Of a DNA stretch of 64,000 bases, positions 33,196 through 45,900 are shown in pieces. Origin of the DNA: Acheta domesticus (taxonomy: Eukaryota; Arthropoda; Insecta; Orthoptera; Gryllidae); the NCBI GenBank assembly GCA_031308135.1, contig JAHLJT010000631.1, positions 194,608,685 to 194,672,684 on the forward strand. The letters are read 5' to 3'. Made by a program: the position numbers and the translations under genes. The notes beneath the pieces are model-generated. The model searched no databases, was not told where the DNA came from, and saw only the letters and a list, made by a program, of their open reading frames with translations. Position 1 is the first letter of the stretch. Each line of letters starts with the position of its first letter.

Positions 33196-35028
33196 CCCAT
33201 TTCTTCCCAAACAGTGAAATACTTAATTTATTTAATAAAGTTTAGTTAAATATTGATAGGAAGTCTCCAAAGATTGCAAAACTAGTTTGCTAAAAATATT
33301 TTCATTCTTGGTTGAAGCTAGACGAAACGTTGCGTTTACGCAACGTTGGGAGTTATCCGGAAACAAAGTGTACTTACCACTTTTTAAAGAAATGTCGGTA
33401 TTTTGTCAGTTAATGTCTACTAATTTTAATGATACGCAAACAAAATTTCAATTTATTTATGAAGGTGTAAATCTAAATTGAATTTAAATGCTTTTGACAT
33501 ATTTTATTCCAAAATTATCCGATTCTTACGAACATTATGTTGTCTGCATGCTTTCGTATTATCATTAGCTTATATAATCAACATGGACCTTTTGTATTTC
33601 TCTCGTTGTCTTCTCACTATAATGCCCTAATTTTCAATGTGAGAATCAGGTGGCAAAATACAATTTGTGTGCCAGATGGCAAATTACAATTTCGGTTTCC
33701 AGATCCATATTTTTATTAGTAGTCCCCCTCACTTCTAAGAAAAGTTCAATCTCAAAATCAATACAATTTATTTTCTGGTGTTAGAAGGTAAATATTTCTC
33801 GCCTTGCAGGGTCTCTAGCAAAGCAAAATGTCTGTGTGCTTCTCTATCATGCAATCACACACAACGTTTGTTTTCAATTTTTTTATTAGACGCGAACGAT
33901 CTGATGTCATTTTCTCTCAGTTGCCACAATTACATTTGCGTAGAAATTGGTTTCTAATAAATGACAAAAATAATGTCATACATACAGATGTTTGCCAAGA
34001 AACAGCGGTTTTTTTTCTTTAACAAATTTCGTCAAATTGCAAATTGGTTCATCCAATATCGAACATTTGTGATATTCTTGATATTCCCCCATGAACATGA
34101 AATGTTTTCAAAAATAATTTCTTCTCTGTCAGTACGCACCACATCATGAAACCAACCTCTCATGTCTCGCTCTTTTTAGCTAAGTGTCGCCTCCAGTATG
34201 AAACTATCTGCACACAAGTACTGATAATTTCTGGCTAAACACTCCGGATTGCAAATGTCTTTTGTTCGTTCATCAAAAAATGGTATTTTGTAGATCAAAA
34301 ACCAATTTTGTAGATTTCTTATCATTACCTAAGGTGTTATTGACCAAAATGTGTAGATATCTTTTTTTTATTTCTTCAAAACTTTTCAAAATTTTCTTTC
34401 TTTCACGATTGGTATCTTCGAAAGCCCATGCAAACTGTTGCGTATAGGAAGGCACACCTATGCCATGCCTTGTTTTAGTGCCGAGAAAACTACAGATATT
34501 ATGTAAATTGACATATCCGCCAACGGAACAATCCAAAGAGAGCATATTGTACCTAATATTACATCTCTTTTGAAATGTTAAGCCCCTACGAACTGTTAGT
34601 TGTGGCGCCATAATGGAATTTGGCCGTTCCCAAATCTGCCGGGAAACTCCCAACGTTGCGTAAACGCAACACAAAATTTATTTGTCTACACGAATTGTTT
34701 TCAAAATCAAAGACTTATCAAACATTAACATTTTTATTTGTACATATTTTATCTTGTAGTGTGATACCAAAACGTCACATAGATCACCAATTTGAAGATC
34801 AAAAGACATATATTGGAGAGGCGTGAAAATAGGACATGCGCCATTATGAAGAAAAAAAAATAAAATTGTGTATTCACGTAATGCATATTTATCAAATAAA
34901 AATAGTTTTAATGTAATTAAGGACTGTATTTACTGTAGAAAAAAATTCAAATGATTTCATCGAATGGTATAGATAAAATAAAATAGTGAACATTGCGTTG
35001 CGTTTACGCAACGATGGGAAGAAATGGG
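33196..35028. mobile_element. piggyBac-like element relic with TTAA duplications
   Basis: Both ends carry a perfect 14-bp terminal inverted repeat, CCCATTTCTTCCCA at 33196-33209 and its complement at 35015-35028. They are flanked by TTAA at 33192-33195 and 35029-35032. A CCC terminus and TTAA target are hallmarks of piggyBac elements. A near-palindrome CGTTGCGTTTACGCAACG occurs at 33329-33346 and 34996-35013, with a close copy at 34654-34670, as candidate subterminal binding sites. Length (1.83 kb) is less than a usual intact element of about 2.4 kb, and the interior is riddled with stops. Confidence 0.85.
34273..34674 (-). pseudogene. Possible remnant of piggyBac-like transposase
   Basis: The longest open frame in the element is on the minus strand. 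Two stretches faintly recall piggyBac transposases: YNMLSLDCSVGGYVNLHNIC (compare the family's K-x-W-x-L...GYV...Y pattern) and RYLHILVNNTLGN (compare the YHxFxDNFFTS pattern, here without the catalytic Asp). The start overlaps the inner inverted repeat, so the annotated ATG is probably not the original start. Stops follow soon after NTIF. If it is a transposase it is dead. Confidence 0.3.
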
Positions 35029-35032
35029 TTAA

Positions 35033-38000
35033 GCACAATAAGATATCAGATAAAGGAATCCATGAATTTTGCGTGTTACTTAACTCTAGCCACGCCAACA
35101 TTCCGGATAGGAACGGATTCACTTCGCTCCTCAACGCAGTCTGTTCATATAACATGGCGCAGGTTTCGAAGCCCGGTGCGTACACGGCCATACTCTGATG
35201 CACGCCACGATTGCATAATAGATTTGGGAATATTTCCTCTTGGTTTTGGACAAAGGCGCGTCCCTCGAATCCCCAGACAGAGCGACACGACACCCCAGCA
35301 CGTCTTCACATGTACGGGACGCACATGCGACACATCTGTATCGGGAATACTGCAAGGAAACTAGCCAGAGTGAGCAAACGATAGACGGTGTTTTGCGGCA
35401 TCTTCGTGATGGGTAATGCCGTGTTTTTTACCCAGAGGTTGTAATGGTGAAGAACAGTGAAATGTACAGTGGTTTCAATAAACTATATTTATGTCCGTAT
35501 GTGTTTATATGTTTTCCATGATCCTCCCGTGAGTTTTTACTCGCAAAGATGTTAGATAGCAACGTGACAGGATTAACACACCAATTCCCTTTCTTCTTAC
35601 ATGTCGTTAGGGAAAATTTAAATAGAATATGCCATTACACGTTGGGCACAAACAGATAATATCACGCTGTGTGACGTACAGCTGTCACAAGATTGACTAT
35701 GAGGTTCATGAAGATCTAACAGAGCGTATATCAAGCACTGTCTTGCACGTGTGTTATGATTGTCTCGTCCTGTCATTTTTACCATTTGCTAGGTATTATA
35801 ACGTTACACCTCTTACTACATCTCTGTATCCTGTCTCAAATTATCATACCGTCTTCCTTACACATCCTTTACGCTATCCTCTACGTCACCGCTTCTACCT
35901 CACCAAAAGTTCCCAACTTACCCGACCGGATACCCTGTTTTTGAATCGCTACTCTACCACTACTGATGTATAATTTATCCCCTTTCTCAGTACAAACTCT
36001 TGAAAGTTAAGTTCTAGTCATCTACTTCTCTCTTTTGGTTTTTCTACTTTATTTGGATAACATTTAATAAAATTATTCGGTTAGCTCTTTGAAGCATAAG
36101 CATTAGATTATGACAAAATAAATTATTCATAAGCCTCGAATTTCGAGCAAAAATACGTTTTGTACTTGTGTTTTTAGAATAGATAACTTTTTTGTCTTCG
36201 TTCCTAAATCAGTAATCATTTACAGGATATAATCTTCCAAATACAATCCATAACTTTTATTTAAGAACATCATGTATTCACTACTTCTATATTTCATCTA
36301 TCATAAGGTATATCCCCCACTGAGCGGCTTAGAGCATGATGCTGTGTCACCTACCACCGCACACGTCATTAAATTTTTGATAGACCATGACCAGTGAATG
36401 TTTATTTCTATATTTTCTCTCTGATGAATATGGTTTCGCTGCGAGTTAACCCCTGATATTTTTAATTGTGAAATTTAAAAATATTTTAATAAGTGTGTGT
36501 CCGACGAACGGTCAATGTGATTCAGGTGATGAAGGTGATGACATGCGTTGACAATGGTTAGAAATAATGAGTGGAATATAATTATTATATGGACAGCTGA
36601 AAAAATAAATAAGAGGGAGAATGCCCGGAAGCGACATTATTTAAATTCCATTAGTTATTTTGCACGAGAGATAAATTGTAGCGTCAAAATGTCAGAAAAA
36701 ATATATTATCCATTTGAATTGATTCAATGAGTGTATAATTGACTTCGAAGTTGTGAATGGGGTTTTATTAGTATTTAAAAAGTTCAATATTTGATACGCG
36801 TAATGAGTAGATATCATTGTTATGATATTTTAATTAATATTGAAGAAATATATTGTTATTTGAACAACATTTAAATAACAACTTAATTCAGTGACACACT
36901 TCACATTCTACTTTAATAACTTACAAAAACTTATAGTACACATCATAGATTATGAATGATGTTTAATAATGATGACAAAAGATATTGATTTTCACCCGTT
37001 TGTGATCTTATCTCACAAAATTACATTCAGTTCCACAAGTTACACTCGATTTCTTTGTTTTAATGTCCAGGATTTTTTATCACTATTATTTTAGAAGCAT
37101 TAGCGATCTGGATGTGATTGCTTCTTCGAATTGGGATGGTGCTGGGTATTATATGTGATAAGTGTCCAAGGTATATTACATTAGTTCGTTAGCCTTGTAA
37201 GGTAAGTAGAAGATTCGTGTGCCAACCTGTGAAGGCAGAAAAGAAAAATATTAATAGTAAATGTGTGAAAGAGAAAATAGAAATCATTTTTAATGCTGAA
37301 GAATACCTTGAAATTTAAGAAAATATTCAAATTTCCAAGATTGACAATGCTATCTCGCTTTTCCTTACTCATATAATTAATATCAGAATTTAAATAAAAA
37401 GAAAAACTTAAATGTATGATTAGTGTGTGATTAGTGTATGATTAATGTGGGCGTAGTTCGTTTTAAAATCAAACATATTTTTTAGGAATAAACAGACTCA
37501 ACTTATCAGTAACATTAAGTTTTCAGTTTAAGAACTACAATTTCGTCTGATTAATTGTCGGTCAATCACGAGAAATTATGCCACTCTCATCTTCAGCCAG
37601 CTGAAAGCGTGTCTTAAAATCATAGGACTTTTTGTGATTTTTGCTTTAAATGAAAGATAGTGTAAACTAAACGTGTTATCGTTTATTATTAACTGATTTA
37701 ATAATAATATCACTACATTTTAATGATAACTTAAAATTAATACAGTTAACTCTTATCGGCCATTATTTCTTCATTCCGTCTTTTTCAAAGCGGACGAGAA
37801 TTTTATTGCAGTTGTTCTTTCTTTTGTGAGTTTCAATCGATCTATTGAAAGCATGGACGTTGCTGCATTAGCATGAACAAGCGTGTGAGAGTGAGATTAC
37901 ACGAGATGCAAGGATATCCTTGCTTTATGAGGTTATTGTTAGCGACGCAAAGCTAGCTTAAGTTCGAGGAATGATTTCAAATGCAAAGATTAGTAATTGT

Positions 38001-38700
38001 ATATATACACAATGAACAGAAATCGTGTGACACACGTGCCTTTTCCAAGAACATTTCAGTGATTTTAATCATATGCAATGCACTACTAAGTAAACGTAGC
38101 AGGATATCCTGTAGTCCACTGCAATATACATCATGATTAATACAACACATTTTAAATACATTTTAGAAACATTTTGAATGCTTGAAACATTATGCATTTA
38201 TAACGAGTATGCACAATAAAAAATGTTGGTATCATAATTTGTAAACCTCCTTCACTTCTGCAGTTTTGGAAACTTAAGTGCTGAACGACATTAAATTAAA
38301 ATTTTGATATGTTCGATTTTCCATTTAATGCTTATGTACTCAGTACTTTCGTGTTGTAACTTTCCCCACAGCTCTTCTTTTTGTAAGATGTAAATGCAAG
38401 TTTTCAATTAGTTCATATTTATTATATAAATGTTTCTTATTTAATATAAATCAACGTCTCTTCCAACTTGAATAATGTACACGTAAACCTCAAAACAAAA
38501 GAAAAGTCGTCGACATGAAAGTTTGTAAAAACTACACACACTCACACACACACACACACTTTCTTATCCCTTGAAGCACATATTTAGTTTGCACCCCTGT
38601 TTTTTGTGATCAGTTTGAAAAACGAAAGGAAATTCACTCCAATTCAACATATCTGAAAACTCATAGAACTTCTGATTAAATGTTTGATACTTGGCTGTCC
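35033..38700. other. AT-rich stretch, no gene recognised
   Basis: Except for modestly GC-richer text at 35060-35360, this 3.7 kb is AT-rich and featureless. Open frames at 34993-35364 and 35629-35973 have no recognisable similarity. A short (CA)n run lies near 38535-38560. Confidence 0.4.
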
Positions 38701-38728
38701 GGAACAAGCCGCGTCACAGTTGGTTGAT

Positions 38729-38766
38729 CTGACGTTTCGGCCATCGTGTTGCGGCCTTCTAATGAG
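38729..38766 (-). ncRNA. Degenerate hammerhead-like motif, second copy of the type
   Basis: On the minus strand the order is CTCATTAGAA, stem II GGCC-GCAACACGAT-GGCC, then GAAACGTCAG. The GAAACGTC side is intact while the CTGATGA box has decayed to CTCATTAGA. The downstream GACGCGGCTTGTTCC text recalls Penelope-like terminal repeats. It is likely a ribozyme relic, not an active one. Confidence 0.45.
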
Positions 38767-38779
38767 CTATACTACTGCT

Positions 38780-39735
38780 AAGAATAGCATGTCGCAATAT
38801 AAAAGGCATGAGCGGGACGATTGTTTGACGATATAGGAGGAGTTATGGAACGACCCCTTCTACTGATTAAGAAGTTTAATCGTATTAGGTTTTTTAGGTT
38901 CGGATCATATCATTTTTTAATCATATATTTGCCAGCAAGCGGTTTTCCCCAACCTGGGCAATGTTTTTCTTCTTTAACACCGCCATGTGGCATGCATGAT
39001 GTATTCATTCACCGTGTCTATCAAACTCCACGTGCTTGAGATTTTAGTACGTCATACAGTTATAGAAACTGAAACTATTGCAATGGAAAGCTACAGCTCT
39101 GCTTTTGCTTCGAATGGGAATCAATCTCGGATCGCACCACGGAAAGCTACCACACTGCTCATGAGCCACCCGAGGGGCACAAATTTTGAATTAACACGAT
39201 TGTCTTCTAAGACAAAATCATAAATAATGCTGGGTTTAATATTCGACATTTTAGCATTTCTCTGTCAATATCAAAAATGTTCCTAATTAGGGATCAAGTC
39301 CAATAGCCATTTCTTGCTCCAGCAGCAATGAGGAAAACAACTAATAATCAGTCTACGTGACGTCAGAGACTGTCAACGAGTTAAAGAACATACATGCTGT
39401 TCTACAACTCTTGAAAATTGAATGGTTTATTTAAAAAATAGTGTAAATCTGTGAAAAGCTATTCCTGTTTCGTCAAACCACATTCCAACGGAAGCTATAT
39501 ATCAAAAACAGCAAGTCAAGTCTTTAGAAAGTCTTTAGCAAAAACCCTCCATAATTCCTTGACTTATGATAGATCAACCTCAAACAATGCCTGCACTCAC
39601 AAAGAATTAGAAATCAAAATAGTAAAAAATTACCTTATGTTGTTTCTGAAATAAACCATTCAGTTATTTATTTGGAAGTATAATTTTGCCCTGTTTTTTC
39701 TCTGACGTGTTTTCTGTAGCAAGAAGTGCAAGGAG
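38780..39735. other. No gene recognised; possible repeat fragments
   Basis: GCGGTTTTCCCCAACCTGGG at 38939-38958 resembles the SINE block GGGGTTTTCCCCAACCAGG at 31182-31200, suggesting a tiny SINE fragment. Otherwise nothing is supported. Confidence 0.3.
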
Positions 39736-39874
39736 AAGGAAGGCAAAGGCGTGGCAGCGGGGGGGGGAGCGCGGAGGCGGCAGGGAAGGAGGCCTGCGGC
39801 TGGGCGCGTGGCCGCCCTGCGCGCGCTCGTATTTCCTTGATTTTTATTCCCCGGGCGCCCCCGGGCCCGGGCCG

Positions 39875-39911
<37 letters not shown>

Positions 39912-40020
39912 AGGGCGGCCGCTTCGCTCCGGCCGCAGGTGCGCCACGTCCATCTGCGGTTTTTATCCGCCGCTCCCGGCGCGCCCACCGGCACCCCGGC
40001 CGTCCGACCGAATAGAAGGC
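39736..40020. other. CpG island with (GGC)n triplet repeat
   Basis: A very GC-rich block includes a (GGC)n run at about 39880-39910, which gives poly-Ala, poly-Pro or poly-Arg frames. Dense CpG suggests an unmethylated island, perhaps a promoter. No exon or TATA motif was identified. Confidence 0.5.
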
Positions 40021-40184
40021 GGGGGCGGGGTGAGGAGGATCCAGGAGGGGGAGTGGTTGGGTGTGGTGGGGATGGACGAAGTGGGGAGGTGAAGGGGCTG
40101 TGGAAGGGGTGATGGTGAAGGAGGCAATGTTGAAGGAGGTGCTGGCGGTGGCGAAGTTGGAAGCGGTGTGACGAAGTTGGTACT
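40021..40184. repeat. Purine-rich GGTGAAGGxGG low-complexity tract
   Basis: Imperfect repeats of GTGAAGGAGGC and GGTGGGGATGG run up to the start of a SINE. There is no coding support. Confidence 0.5.
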
Positions 40185-40470
40185 GGGAGAGATGGCTCAG
40201 GGAATTAACTGATGTCACTGCTGTCCCTCTGTCCGGGAGGTTCCAGGTTCGAATCGCGACGGTGGCAGGGTTTTCGACACTAGGTTGTCAGGTACGTGGA
40301 GTTCAGTCGCTGTCTGGAGGAGAATTCTGGCAGCTGGCTGCTCTGATAGGCAGTTTTACATGGTTTCTCCGATTAACACCTGGCGTGTGTTGGAGCTATA
40401 CCCTAACAAACGGGCAACGGACAGCGCACGATCTTTTTTACCTCTTGCCTGTCCTATCCTCTCCCTTGCT

Positions 40471-40509
<39 letters not shown>

Positions 40510-40540
40510 ACGCACAAACATGCACTACACTACCACACGG
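40185..40540 (+). repeat. tRNA-derived SINE with intact tRNA-like head
   Basis: The head GAGATGGCTCAGGGAATTAA carries a box A-like TGGCTCAGGGA, and GGTTCGAATCGCGACGG at about 40246 is a good box B, at tRNA-like spacing. The body has TTTTCGACACTAGGTTGTC, CCTAACAAACGGGCAACGG and CTTGCCTGTCCTATCCTCTC, then an expanded (CA)n at 40480-40502. It is truncated after CACTACACTACCACAC, so the last third is missing. Confidence 0.85.
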
Positions 40541-43228
40541 GTTTCTTGTGGGCAGCAGTGTCGATGTCCCCTGAACAATTTCTTAAAATTTTATTCCTCA
40601 AGCATTATTACGTACGTTATTTCTTCGTTAAGTTAATATAAAATAAGGACTAACGGAAAGCAGATTATAATATTAATATCAGTGTATTATAATTATAATA
40701 AATATTAATATATTATTATTGTTATTATTATTACTATCATTATACTTTCGAGATGGTAGAACTGGACGTAGTCAAGGCATACATACAATTTAGAAAGTAA
40801 GCTATTAACGATGATTGTCGCTAAGACAACAAATCTAATTTTCCAATGACTTCCCTTTCTATCACTGGCATATTTAAAACTAATCAGTATCATTATAATT
40901 TCACTAATAAATATATAATATAATGCTAAGAAGTAAGGAATGGTACTGTAAAATGAAATTATTTTGAAGGATGTTCTGGATTAATAAAATTCTATATAAT
41001 TTTCTGTTGGGAGATAAGGCTCTGAATTACTGATGGAAACATCTCCTTTGAGACTAATTTCATGAAAGTCGGACTGTACTCCGTGCACCCCAACAAGAAG
41101 AAAAACATTTATTAATAAAAAACACCGGACCGTGTGCCATCTATCTAACGTTAAAAAATATCATTGAACTCTGAACAATAAATCAATAAAATGGAGCCTA
41201 CTGTCCGACATGTTGGGTTTTTAGTAACAACATGTAGCACATGACACACAAAATATCAACCAAATTTATAGAAACCTCTTTTATGAAAATCTGTCGAACA
41301 TGTTCGATAAAATATGACCCCTCATATCCATCATTATAGATTTTTAGTTTTTTTGTGTACCCTACGGCATTCACGTTGTCAAGACAAAGTATTATCTACA
41401 CATATTGTGAGCCGTCATTTCTCTAGATGCGAGAGAAGTGGTATCTTGTCGAGAGGACTATTATATCAAATTTAATGTTCATTAATTTTGATTAAGTTTC
41501 TATCACACAGACACGAATATTTGTTATCACTTAGTGCAACTTTGTGCAACAAACCTATTCTCAATTGGACTACTGTAAGTAAAGGAGACAAAATAGGTAT
41601 TTCCGGTTTCGAATAAACATGCACGTATAATTAACATTTTACACATTGGAATATTAGTTGAATCAGATGATAGGCGAACAAATAAATCCACATACACCAT
41701 CAAGAAAAACATAATTCCCTTTCTGCTTTTTGCGTTCTGGTAAAATGTATTATCTCCTTCTTCCGTTTTTTAAATTGTTTTTTAGGTCGCTTTAAAAACG
41801 TCTAAGGCAGACCTGCACAACGCCTGCTCCCGCGGGCATTCTGCACTTGTGAGCCGATCTCCTGCCCGTGGCAGCGCCGAAAGTGCAAGTAGTGGGGAGT
41901 AGGAAGCTTTGCGGGGAGGGGAGAAGTCTGACTTATCACGACGCGGCGCGTAGATTGAATGCCTGGGCGTCTAATACTGATCCATGTTTCAAAATTAAAT
42001 GCCCATTTGTTTAAATGGATTATGTCTAGTATTTCAAGTTACCAGGGTCATAATTCACTGTTTACGTTCCGTGCTCTACTGTATATCCACCTTTGTGTTC
42101 CACCACTGTATGTATTTTCATTTTCTAATATTTTTAAAGAAAATAACATGCTTATTGTGACTCTTAAGCATTATTTTAAAGCAATATCTTTAAAATATAT
42201 GCTTATATATCAGAAAAAACATTATTTAATTCTATCTAACACAAAATTGCAATTTAATAATTGATTGTTTAGTAGGAATGTTATCATCTCCAAATCATAG
42301 AAAAATGAACAAAATCATGAGAGCAATCTCTCACATGAAGATTGACATAAAAATAGAATATGTAGCAATTCCAAGAAGGGTAATGTTTAATAGCACATTT
42401 GTGACCATTTTCCCCCATTATGAAACTGAATACAAGAGATCAACGAGCAAACTTCTGTGACGATATGTTACGGACAATCACAATATAATCATGGGTATTG
42501 GTTAAATAGAATGCAAAGGGCTTTATAATTTTTATACGATCTCGTAAACGACTCTACACTCTTGTCGGAAATTAGAACAGAAAATAATCACGATTTTTTT
42601 AAGAACAATATGTTTTCCTTTGAGAGAACCGTCTTATTCAATTAAACATAATTAATAAAAAAATAGTTTATTGCTGTCATCATCAAACAAAAACAATTCA
42701 GTATCAAACTTTTGTATTTAGCACAACACTAAATTTGTGATTACATCGTAGCAAAGCGAATTACATTATAAGTCCTACAAGCAATTATAATACTTGGCGT
42801 CGAAATCTAATATGTATAATTCGTTGTAGTTTCATATTTCGCCCTATCATATACCGAGAACAAATATTTGCAACATAATACAAAAGACAATATTACTTGA
42901 ACTGTATATGACCGTCATGTTCTTGCAGATTGCTCTTTAAATTTACGCGCTATCTTTCGAATTGCGCATTCTGATTGGTGGTCCCCACTCCTAGATTGGG
43001 TCTCATCCCCACCCTTCATCGATTTTCTCATTTGCACCGGAGTTGCCCGCACGCAGCTCCTGAGGTCAGTGAAAGTGCAAAATGCTGTGCAGGTCTGGTC
43101 TAAGGTCATTAGAGACCTCTATTGATTTACATCACAGATACATTTTTTAAAATTATAATAACAAAAATATTAATTACAGTAAAATTTGCAATAATTAAGA
43201 TGATATTAATAAAACCAGCAATATAAAG
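40541..43228. other. AT-rich stretch, no gene recognised
   Basis: Mostly AT-rich. Positions 41815-41965 form a GC-richer block (CTGCTCCCGCGGGCATTCTG onwards) that may be an interspersed repeat. Open frames in 41959-42460 on the plus strand are unrecognised. Confidence 0.35.
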
Positions 43229-43690
43229 TTAATTTAAAACTAACTTACAATCTTCAATTGAATTAAATATTTCATAAATTTCTTTTTTGGTGCTAAGAGT
43301 GTTTTTTTTTAGATTTTGGAAGCTTATACATTCAAGGATAATGTGGAAAGTTGATAACATTCCGCCACATTTTGGACAGGTGGCTGGGTCGTTTTTTTTA
43401 ATTACTTGGGAGTGGGTGAGGGAAGAATGGCCAATTCTTAATCTTATAATAATTGTTCTTCTCTTCTTAATATAGCGTTTGGGATATTTGAGTCTGTTAC
43501 AGATTTTCGTAGAACATGGAGTTTGGATGTCGAAGCTTTCTACTGATGATCTCATTCCTTAATAATACACGGGATGCTTCGAATGAGTGTATGTTTGGAA
43601 AATCTAGAGTATGTTTGGAAAATCTATTTTGGATAGCTCTAAGTGTTGCCATTGAGTGAGAAAAAATTGGCAATATGGGGGTTGTCTACA
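43229..43690 (-). pseudogene. 3' end of a jockey/I-type LINE: RNase H and C-terminal zinc knuckle remnant
   Basis: The minus-strand frame has RLRIGHSSLTHSQVIKK and then CPKCGGMLSTFHIILEC, the CxxC...HxxxxC knuckle at the C-terminus of many jockey- and I-like ORF2 proteins. Upstream, near 43600-43660, another frame reads SMATLRAIQNRFSKH, matching the RNase H motif usually written (D)SLSxLxAIQN. A stop and frameshift separate them. The polymerase domain is not in the window, so the copy is 5'-truncated and dead. Confidence 0.75.
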
Positions 43691-43749
43691 TTTTGAGTGC
43701 TGTATTCAATGACTTTGAAGACTTCTTCCTTGTTATATTTTCAACGCAA

Positions 43750-44040
43750 TGACGAGTGGTGGTTGGCTGGTAGGTGGTGGTGGAATGGAGGCCGAAGCTG
43801 GAGCGGAAGCGGAAGCCGGGTGGGGGCGGAGGCTAAGTGGGTACACAGCGGCGTCCTGTACACACGTGCCCTCTACACACACGCGCCTGTTCGGGACCTC
43901 GCTTGGCTAAGCGGCAGGCAGCAGGCGGGCACGGCGTCGCTCCGCAGAGAGCTGTGAGACACGGGGCTGTTAGGAGGCTCAGGGGCGCTCTGATGGCTGA
44001 TGTACCCGCACGTCAAGCGAAATCACGGAGAAACTAGTCA
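43750..44040. other. GC-rich island
   Basis: GC-rich text with GGAAGCGGAAGCC and GGCAGGCAGCAGGCGGGCAC. Frames are open on the plus strand but unrecognised. It may be a CpG island or repeat. Confidence 0.3.
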
Positions 44041-44539
44041 GAGGAGGGAGTGCGCATATTCTGTGTACGAAGGCAATGGAACGGAAGCGCTACAGAAATT
44101 AATATGTGAAATGAACGGAGAAAGAGGCAAAGGCAAAGAGACGTTTGGTGGTGTTCTTATTGAATAGATATGACTTTACATAACTTATGTCCAGCGTTTT
44201 TAATTGAAAACACGCGTTTCCCGTTAACTTAAATTTCTTTTCCTTGCGTTAATTTGTACATTTTGTAAGCTCAATCGCCATATAAATATCTTAAACGTAA
44301 CCTATAACGAAGAATTTCAATTCATTTTAATTACAAACATTCCAATTTAATTTCGTAAGCTCAATTGACAATCGTCTTCTATTTTATTTCAGTAGTATAC
44401 CTTCTCTTTGCGACTTTCACACACAACCAGTCTTTATAAACAAGGTCTCTAAAGAAAGAGAATTAAACCGAGACGTGACGAATTGCACTTTTACTTTAAA
44501 AATATGAAGGATTTGTTTTTAAAAAAGGCACCTAAATAT

Positions 44540-44780
44540 TCATGTAAAATTCAACGCGCAACGCCTGCCGGAATTTTTAATATATATATATATATATAGT
44601 AAAATAGCTCCTAAACAAAGCGCTTTAGAGCCTTAAACACTAAAATTAAAGAAACATTCCTCACACCGCAATCTACAGGATGAGATCTTTTTGGCCATTC
44701 CATTACATTTTTGCTGATTCTACGCTTCTCGATTCTGCCCCTCCTATTCAAAGGCCATAGAATCTGCAACGGTATGTGAA
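44540..44780. repeat. Dispersed repeat, copy 2 (relative of 140-345)
   Basis: Shares CAACGCGCAACGCCTGCCGG, GAGCCTTAAACACTAAAAT, AAAGAAACATTCCTCACAC, CAGGATGAGATCTTTTTGG and ATTACATTTTTGCTG with the block at the start of the window. A (TA)n run at 44579-44599 sits inside this copy only. Confidence 0.5.
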
Positions 44781-45900
44781 ATTACTAATTACTTGATATT
44801 CTATGCGATTGAATTACACGGATGTACCTCTTTGCTCGATAATAATGTTAAATAAGAATTGTTTGCATTGGCAAGGGTGCATTATATTGTTATATATTAC
44901 AAGGTGACATGTAGAACAAGTGTCGGAGGATAAGAGGGTCTTGAAGAAAATTGTATATTACACACTTAACATGGAAGTGGAAAAATAAGGAAGATGGTGG
45001 GGTATAGCATGCAAGTGTTCTCGCACAGGTACGCTAGAAATATTTTTAACGAAACAGTGGAGAATTAAAATTCCTCATAGCTGCAATATGTTGATTTAGC
45101 TAGGTATATAGCTAGGTGTTGATTTAACTGCTCTCGCCAAGTTCTTCTAGACAGGTCAGACTCGTGATATGCGACGATTCGAATCATCTTCAAAAATCAT
45201 ACTTGCCTGTGGATAAGTCGAGACGGAGGCCAAAACCGTACCAAAGGTGTGCTGGTTTACTGAAGTTGCGGGGTGTAGTAAAAAACAACACATTAAACAA
45301 AAGTGGCACATAATGGTACGATTAGGATTAGCATCAAAGATAGATGATGATTAAATGTTTTACGTGCATTATGAGTATTTTTATTCGTATTATAAGTACA
45401 TATTTTATAGACATATTTGTTTATCATTAAAAGTTAAGTAAAAATTGCAGATAGTCTAAGAGCTGCAGGGAATAATTGCATTTAACATTTTCTGTGTTAT
45501 TTGTTTAATTAAATATTTAGTCTAAGAAAATTATATTTTGGTTGGACGATAAGAAATTTGCAATGAGATTATCATTGAAATAAATATGTTAATCAATGAC
45601 TTAAATGCTGATTTTTATGTTTCTTCTGTCGAAAGAATCATTCAAGGTAAAAGAATGATGATGAGGATTTCAGGTTGATAATTAACGTAAGAGACCAAAA
45701 CGTAAATGTAACTAGTGGTGTTACAGAATGGCACAGACTTTCCTGTATTATTTTTCTATTCCTTTGGGTCTTCGCTAGCTATTCCGAAATACCACATACT
45801 CTTCCTTGCCAGTTACCATCTATCACCGCCAAAAGTACATTTTTTTGTTATTTTCTAATTTTTTTCGGTTTCCTATTGGTAGAACAAAAATATTAATTTT
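44781..45900. other. AT-rich stretch, no feature seen
   Basis: No coding, RNA or repeat signal could be supported. Confidence 0.4.
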
